In this document: positions 60,232 to 64,000 of the stretch, piece after piece
How the letters are laid out: every line of letters begins with the position of its first letter
How positions within the stretch are numbered: the stretch's first letter is position 1
Assembly: GCF_003945545.1 (NCBI RefSeq)
Contig: NZ_CP029617.1
Span: 6,785,001 to 6,849,000 of the forward strand
Direction: 5' to 3'
Source: Streptomyces sp. WAC 01529
GTDB taxonomy: Bacteria > Actinomycetota > Actinomycetes > Streptomycetales > Streptomycetaceae
DNA: 64,000 nucleotides
Program-made: the position numbers and the translations under genes
Notes under the pieces: generated by a model
What the model saw: the letters and a program-made list of their open reading frames with translations, nothing else
What the model was told of the DNA's origin: nothing
The model's database searches: none

Positions 60232-60901
60232 GGGAGCGGGCCTTGGCGAGGGCCTTCTCTAGATGGGTGCTGACGAGCGCTGGTGAGCCAGAGACGACTA
60301 CGACGATGTTCCCCGTGCGGATCGCCGTCTGCTTGACGGCACTACGCTGCCCGCCGACAGAGTAGGTGAGCAGCTGGCTCCACTGATCGTCGCCGAGGTC
60401 GGGAGCGGTCGCGGTTTGAGTGGTCATGTCGATGGTGGTGCTGCCCGAGATCACCTGGTACTTCGGGCAAGAAGCCATTGCGTCGAAGATACGGCCGACG
60501 CCGTCGGACAGCTTCTGCGCGGTGGCGCTGTACAGCTCCTCGCTCACCTCGGAGTCGCCGCCGCCGCTGTAGGTGAACGCGACCTTCGCCTCGTTCGGGA
60601 AGTCGAGGCTCTGCCGGGTCGCCCCGTCCCCGCCGAGTTTGTCGAGGGCGGGGCAGCCGATCACCGTGACGTCGTCGTTGTGCTGAGTGCCCTCGGCCTG
60701 GCGTACATAGCCCTGGCCCAGGTCCTTCTCGGTCAGGAGCCGCTTGCTCAGTGCGGTCGAGGACAGCGGCTTGGCGTCGGCGGCGTCGTGTCCACCGCGG
60801 GGCGAAGAGGGGGCCGTCGGTGCGGTGCCGGAGGGGTCGGCGGAGCAGGCGGTCAGAGCGAGTGCAGTCAGGACGAGGGCGGCCGTGGTGTGGTGACGCA
60901 A
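60224..60901 (-). CDS. Secreted lipoprotein, PknH-sensor-like
   Basis: 225 aa, TTG 60901 behind AAGGGG. Signal peptide with lipobox LTAC (AALVLTALALTACSAD). The mature domain has conserved-looking TEKDLGQGYVRQAEGTQHND, CPALDKLG, FTYSGGGDSEVSEELYSATA and CPKYQ, resembling actinobacterial PknH-like extracellular sensor domains with paired Cys. Probable cell-surface role; family call moderate. Confidence 0.75.
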   Translation of the reverse strand: MRHHTTAALVLTALALTACSADPSGTAPTAPSSPRGGHDAADAKPLSSTALSKRLLTEKDLGQGYVRQAEGTQHNDDVTVIGCPALDKLGGDGATRQSLDFPNEAKVAFTYSGGGDSEVSEELYSATAQKLSDGVGRIFDAMASCPKYQVISGSTTIDMTTQTATAPDLGDDQWSQLLTYSVGGQRSAVKQTAIRTGNIVVVVSGSPALVSTHLEKALAKARSRG

Positions 60902-60979
60902 GTGAACCCCTTGGTGTGGAGCGGACGTTTGACTGGGGCCGACACGCGATCCGCTGCCGGCGGGAGGGGTTACGGGTGG

Positions 60980-61432
60980 TCAGTGGCCCAGGTGGCGCAG
61001 GCCGTCGTCCAGAGTGGGGTGAAAGTGGTCCACAGGACCGGAGTTGCGGTTGTACCAGGCCGGGTCCAGATGCGGCTCGGCAGTGTTGTGGCCGGCGCGG
61101 CAGCGCAGCCAGATCGTGTCGTCGCGCATGCTGAAGACGATCCAGTCCCGGTACGCGCCGCACTGCGGGCACTCACGAACCTCGCCATCGACGACGAGCG
61201 GCTGCTCCCAGCGCATCATCAGTCCCTTGACTTCGTGGCGTGAGGGCACGCGAAGGTCCGGCGGCAGGAAGTCGGGCACCTCCTCGATGCCCGTGCCGTC
61301 CTGCGCGGTCGGCGTCGGCTCGGCAGCCGGGCTGACGAAGTCGGGCGCTGCCCAGGTCGCCTGTGCCTCCAGCAGAGCCTGGCCGGCGAGCTGGGCGTCA
61401 CGGAACTCGCGGTCAGCACGTCGTCGAAACAT
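60980..61432 (-). CDS. Small Cys-containing ICE protein
   Basis: 150 aa from ATG 61432 behind AGAGGGGGAC. N-terminal helical part (MFRRRADREFRDAQLAGQAL), a Pro-rich linker, and a small domain with CPQCGAYRDWIVFSM and RCRAGHNTAEPHLD, a probable zinc knuckle. Between relaxase and lipoprotein genes; unknown. Confidence 0.65.
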   Translation of the reverse strand: MFRRRADREFRDAQLAGQALLEAQATWAAPDFVSPAAEPTPTAQDGTGIEEVPDFLPPDLRVPSRHEVKGLMMRWEQPLVVDGEVRECPQCGAYRDWIVFSMRDDTIWLRCRAGHNTAEPHLDPAWYNRNSGPVDHFHPTLDDGLRHLGH

Positions 61433-61511
61433 CTGTCCCCCTCTTCGTCGTTGATCGGCACACGGAGAGTGCCCCAGGCCGCTGACCTGCTGCAACTTGC
61501 GGATTCAGTAA

Positions 61512-63236
61512 TCACCTTGCCCTCCTGGGCCGGGCGTTGTCCCTGGGGGAGGGCCGCTTCGGCCGCCCGGCGCGCTGCGGCGTGGTGGTGCCCGGCTCAG
61601 GCACGGCGGAGGCATCGGCGGGCAGATCGGCCAGGCGACGCAGCCGCCAGACCAGGACGTCGCTCACTGACTCGGCGGTGTCGAGTTCGCGGCGTGCGAC
61701 GGCCTCGGCGAGCAGGGTGGCGGGTTCGTGGCCGGCGGCCTCGACGTCGGCGAGGGTGGCGGCGAGCGCGTGCCAGCCGGGCTCGGCGAGGATCTGCTCA
61801 GCCAGCTCCGGAACCGCCTGCCGCAGGTGGGCCACCTGGCGGCGTTGCAGCGGTTGGGAGAGGCGACGGCCACGGTGGCGCAGCACGGCCATCGGATGCT
61901 GGGCGGCGGACTGGTAGGCCGCGCGCAGGTGTTCGGCGGCCTCGCGGGCGGCAGCGGCCTGCTGGGCGTGGTTCTTGCGGCCGTGCCAGTGGGCTGCGGC
62001 GATGACCAGGAAGGCAACCATGTCGATCACCATGGCGGTGGTGGCGCCGTCCTCTCCGCGCCCCAGTACGGGACCCCCGTAGATGAGGTCGCGGGCGGCT
62101 TGGCGTAGGGCACGGTCGTGGCCCCGCTCGGCGCGCACGTGGGAACGGGAGGCCCGCTCGAATGCCCAGGCAGCGTCACGTAGTTCACGGCGGGTATGGG
62201 TGGCCGAGGTCTTGGCGAGCGCGTCGAGGACCTCACCGGCGGCGGCAATCTGCGCGGCGATCTGCCCGTCGGTGCCCTGGTCGAGGACCACCACGGCCTG
62301 CCAGATCGCCGTCGTTGCCCGGCGCCGTGCGGACGACGGGCTGATGCGCGCCGATCCGGAGGTGCGGTCAGTGGCGGTATCGCGGCTGTGGCCGGCGGCG
62401 CTGGTGGACCAGCGCTCGCGGATGCGGGGCAAGGAGAGGTCGGGGGCGAGTTTCGAGCCGGGATAGAACACCGGCTCGCCGTCCTTGTTGTGGTCGTCGG
62501 GCAGCGCGACCGTGTAGCCGAGCAGATCACCGGAGGGCGCGACGCGCTGGCGGACCAGGAGGCCGGCGGCGGACAGGCGGCCGAAGAACTCCGCTTCACT
62601 TGCGGCGCCGGCGACCGCGCGGCGCACAGTCTCGCGCAGTTCCTCACGTGCGGTCCGCTCTCGGCCTTGACGTTCGGCCTTGTGGCGTTCGGCGCTGGTA
62701 GGGCGTTTGGCAGCGGTGCCATCTCCCTTGTTGAGGCGACGCAGCCCCAACTCGACTTCCAGCTCGCGGGCTTCGGCCTGAACGCGGGCGGCGTCGAAGT
62801 CGAGGTCGGGCTTGTAGCCGTCCTCGCGCACGAGGGTGGCAACGATGTGGATGTGATCGTCAGCGTGGCGGACGGCCGCCCAGCGGCAGCCCGATTCTTC
62901 CTCCGGGTCGTCGATGCCGGCGGCAGCGACCATACGGCGTGCGATGTCGCCCCATTCCTCATCCGTCAGGATGCGGTCATCGGCGCCGTTGCGCACGGAC
63001 AGGTGCCACACGTGTTTCTTCGGCTGCTCGGCCTTGTCGACGTTCTCGACGGGCTGGTCGAGCAGGTGCTGGAGCTGCTTGAGGGTGGCGTTCGGGTCGC
63101 GGCCGGGATCAGGAGCACACTCGTCCCAGGAGGCCACCAGATGCGGATCGATGTGCTCCTCGAATTGGCCCGGCCCGTACAGGTAGTACAGGAGGCCGAT
63201 GGTGCGCTTCCCGCGCTTCTGGATCCTGGGGATCAT
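61512..63236 (-). CDS. Relaxase (MobA/VirD2-like)
   Basis: Nicks the transfer origin and leads the strand through the mating channel. 574 aa from ATG 63236 (MIPRIQKRGKRTIGLLYYLY). Tyrosines Y17, Y18 and Y20 supply the nucleophile. The 3H metal motif is H124, H128 and H130 (RHADDHIHIV). The C-terminal half is Ala/Arg-rich and partly disordered with one hydrophobic stretch (TTAMVIDMVAFLVIAAAHW). The longer frame to 63368 reads inside the mobC-like gene. oriT is expected near 63236-63880 or further right. Confidence 0.88.
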   Translation of the reverse strand: MIPRIQKRGKRTIGLLYYLYGPGQFEEHIDPHLVASWDECAPDPGRDPNATLKQLQHLLDQPVENVDKAEQPKKHVWHLSVRNGADDRILTDEEWGDIARRMVAAAGIDDPEEESGCRWAAVRHADDHIHIVATLVREDGYKPDLDFDAARVQAEARELEVELGLRRLNKGDGTAAKRPTSAERHKAERQGRERTAREELRETVRRAVAGAASEAEFFGRLSAAGLLVRQRVAPSGDLLGYTVALPDDHNKDGEPVFYPGSKLAPDLSLPRIRERWSTSAAGHSRDTATDRTSGSARISPSSARRRATTAIWQAVVVLDQGTDGQIAAQIAAAGEVLDALAKTSATHTRRELRDAAWAFERASRSHVRAERGHDRALRQAARDLIYGGPVLGRGEDGATTAMVIDMVAFLVIAAAHWHGRKNHAQQAAAAREAAEHLRAAYQSAAQHPMAVLRHRGRRLSQPLQRRQVAHLRQAVPELAEQILAEPGWHALAATLADVEAAGHEPATLLAEAVARRELDTAESVSDVLVWRLRRLADLPADASAVPEPGTTTPQRAGRPKRPSPRDNARPRRAR

Positions 63237-63249
63237 GCCGGTCTCGTTC

Positions 63250-63882
63250 TCAGTTCTGCTGGAGGAGCTGATCGGTGGCGTCCTGGACGCGCTGGACTGC
63301 CCGCTGGGTGGCGGTGAGGACGGCGTCGAGTTCGGCCGGCCAGGCACCGGAGTTGATGGCGCGGGCAACTTGGTTGAGGTTGTTGCCGACCTGGTGGAGG
63401 TGGCGGCGGGCGGCGAACAGCTCGGAGACTGTCTCTCGGCGTCCGGCTATGGCCGCGGCGGTGTTGTCGAGATCGTGCGCGGCAGCGAGACCACTGCGGG
63501 CGAGGAAGGCGGGCAGGCTCGTACGGGCAGCGGTCGCGGCAGCGGAGAGCACAGTCTTCTCGCTGTCATTGACACGGACGTAGACGACATGAACGCGCTT
63601 ATCGGCGCCGGTCTTCGGCGAGCGCTTGCGCGTGTTCTTCTTCGGAGCACGGCGCTTGCGGCGCGGTGACTGCTTCCCCGGCTGCGATCCGCCCTCGGTC
63701 GCTGCCTCCCGGACCTGCGCCCCCTGGTGCTGGTCCGGGCCCGCCACCCCCGGGGCGGGCTTCGCCGAGGCCGCCTTCCCCGACGGGGAAGACGGTCTTG
63801 GCGGATAACTTGCTCCCCACAAGGGCGAGTTGGTGGCCTGCTCACCGCGGGTGTGGGGCTGGGGTTCGTGCGAGTGCGTCAT
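63250..63882 (-). CDS. MobC-like relaxosome accessory protein
   Basis: About 210 aa from ATG 63882 with GAGGAA upstream. N-terminal half disordered and very basic (RRKRRAPKKNTRKRSPKTG); C-terminal half matches MobC: VHVVYVRVNDSEKTVLSAAA, TSLPAFLARSGL, RRHLHQVGNNLNQVARAINS. Binds oriT and assists nicking. It ends 14 nt before the relaxase start and overlaps the upstream gene (ATGA). Confidence 0.8.
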   Translation of the reverse strand: MTHSHEPQPHTRGEQATNSPLWGASYPPRPSSPSGKAASAKPAPGVAGPDQHQGAQVREAATEGGSQPGKQSPRRKRRAPKKNTRKRSPKTGADKRVHVVYVRVNDSEKTVLSAAATAARTSLPAFLARSGLAAAHDLDNTAAAIAGRRETVSELFAARRHLHQVGNNLNQVARAINSGAWPAELDAVLTATQRAVQRVQDATDQLLQQN

Positions 63883-64000
63883 CGGATGTGGTTCCTCGTG
63901 GTGCGGGTGTGGTGCTGGATCTGGGCGGCGAGATCGACCATGGCGGCGGACCCGTCCAGGACGCGGACGGGCGCCTCGGGCGCGCTCTGCACGAGCCACT
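63879..64000 (-). CDS. Partial gene running off the right edge
   Basis: The last 39 codons of a minus-strand gene: WLVQSAPEAPVRVLDGSAAM then LAAQIQHHTRTTRNHIR, ending TGA at 63881-63879. It overlaps the mobC-like ATG by 4 nt, so it belongs to the relaxosome operon. Too short to identify. Confidence 0.6.
   Translation of the reverse strand, partial: WLVQSAPEAPVRVLDGSAAMVDLAAQIQHHTRTTRNHIR

Overview
The window is very GC-rich actinobacterial DNA, almost certainly from Streptomyces or a close relative. The signs are frequent GTG and TTG starts, 4-nt ATGA/GTGA/TTGA gene overlaps, DUF317, DUF4913, DUF6112 and SCO6880-type proteins, and an LAxTG surface protein. It reads as a large integrative and conjugative element (ICE) or conjugative plasmid backbone carrying a Tn7-like transposition module and blocks of accessory, defence-like genes. 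I see no rRNA, tRNA or CRISPR array.

Layout. 66-6710 (minus): a complete Tn7-like operon tnsA-tnsB-tnsC-tniQ, with a cluster of four TGCGCA repeats just upstream. 6813-9860 (minus): lipoprotein, two unknown proteins and a GT2 glycosyltransferase, behind a distinctive promoter/palindrome. 10286-20478: accessory island with a 4-TM protein and a small partner divergent from a TPR-CHAT protease and a second TPR protein, then an HTH/coiled-coil gene plus a frame-split zinc-ribbon nuclease, then a SLATT-type 2-TM effector. 20381-28220 (minus): conjugation genes (VirB4-like ATPase, SCO6880-like protein, TrbL/VirB6-like channel, VirB8/TcpC-like protein, DUF6112 protein, lysozyme-NlpC/P60 hydrolase). 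28729-42530 (plus): DNA methyltransferase, then long, tightly overlapping operons of DUF4913, RelE-like, DUF3631-like, four small helical proteins that look paralogous, HxlR-like regulators, an MFS exporter, an ATP-grasp ligase, DUF317 proteins and an LAxTG-anchored Cna-B protein. 42664-56342: second accessory block (pentapeptide-repeat protein, Nudix-like membrane protein between 43-bp inverted repeats, GNAT, IS110 remnant, an IS5-family element that appears to carry an Imm1-like gene, cupin, an XRE-STAND-Sel1 protein). 56627-64000: DUF317 proteins, a DUF6615 nuclease-like protein, lipoprotein, relaxase and MobC-like accessory protein, and a gene running off the right end.

The strongest non-coding signal is one promoter module present three times (upstream of 9860, 29653 and 33297): a TATAGC/CATAGC -10-like box, exactly 5 nt, then a perfect 10-bp inverted repeat with loop AGCGA. 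It ties three distant backbone operons into one regulon. The best candidates for an undescribed system are the divergent TPR-CHAT/membrane-protein locus (10286-16918) and the HTH plus split-nuclease locus beside it.

Several genes carry single-base lesions or unusual starts: the SH3-like secreted protein, the DUF317 pair, the zinc-ribbon nuclease and the IS5 transposase. Each is stated where it occurs. Family names come from motif recognition by eye, without database searches.
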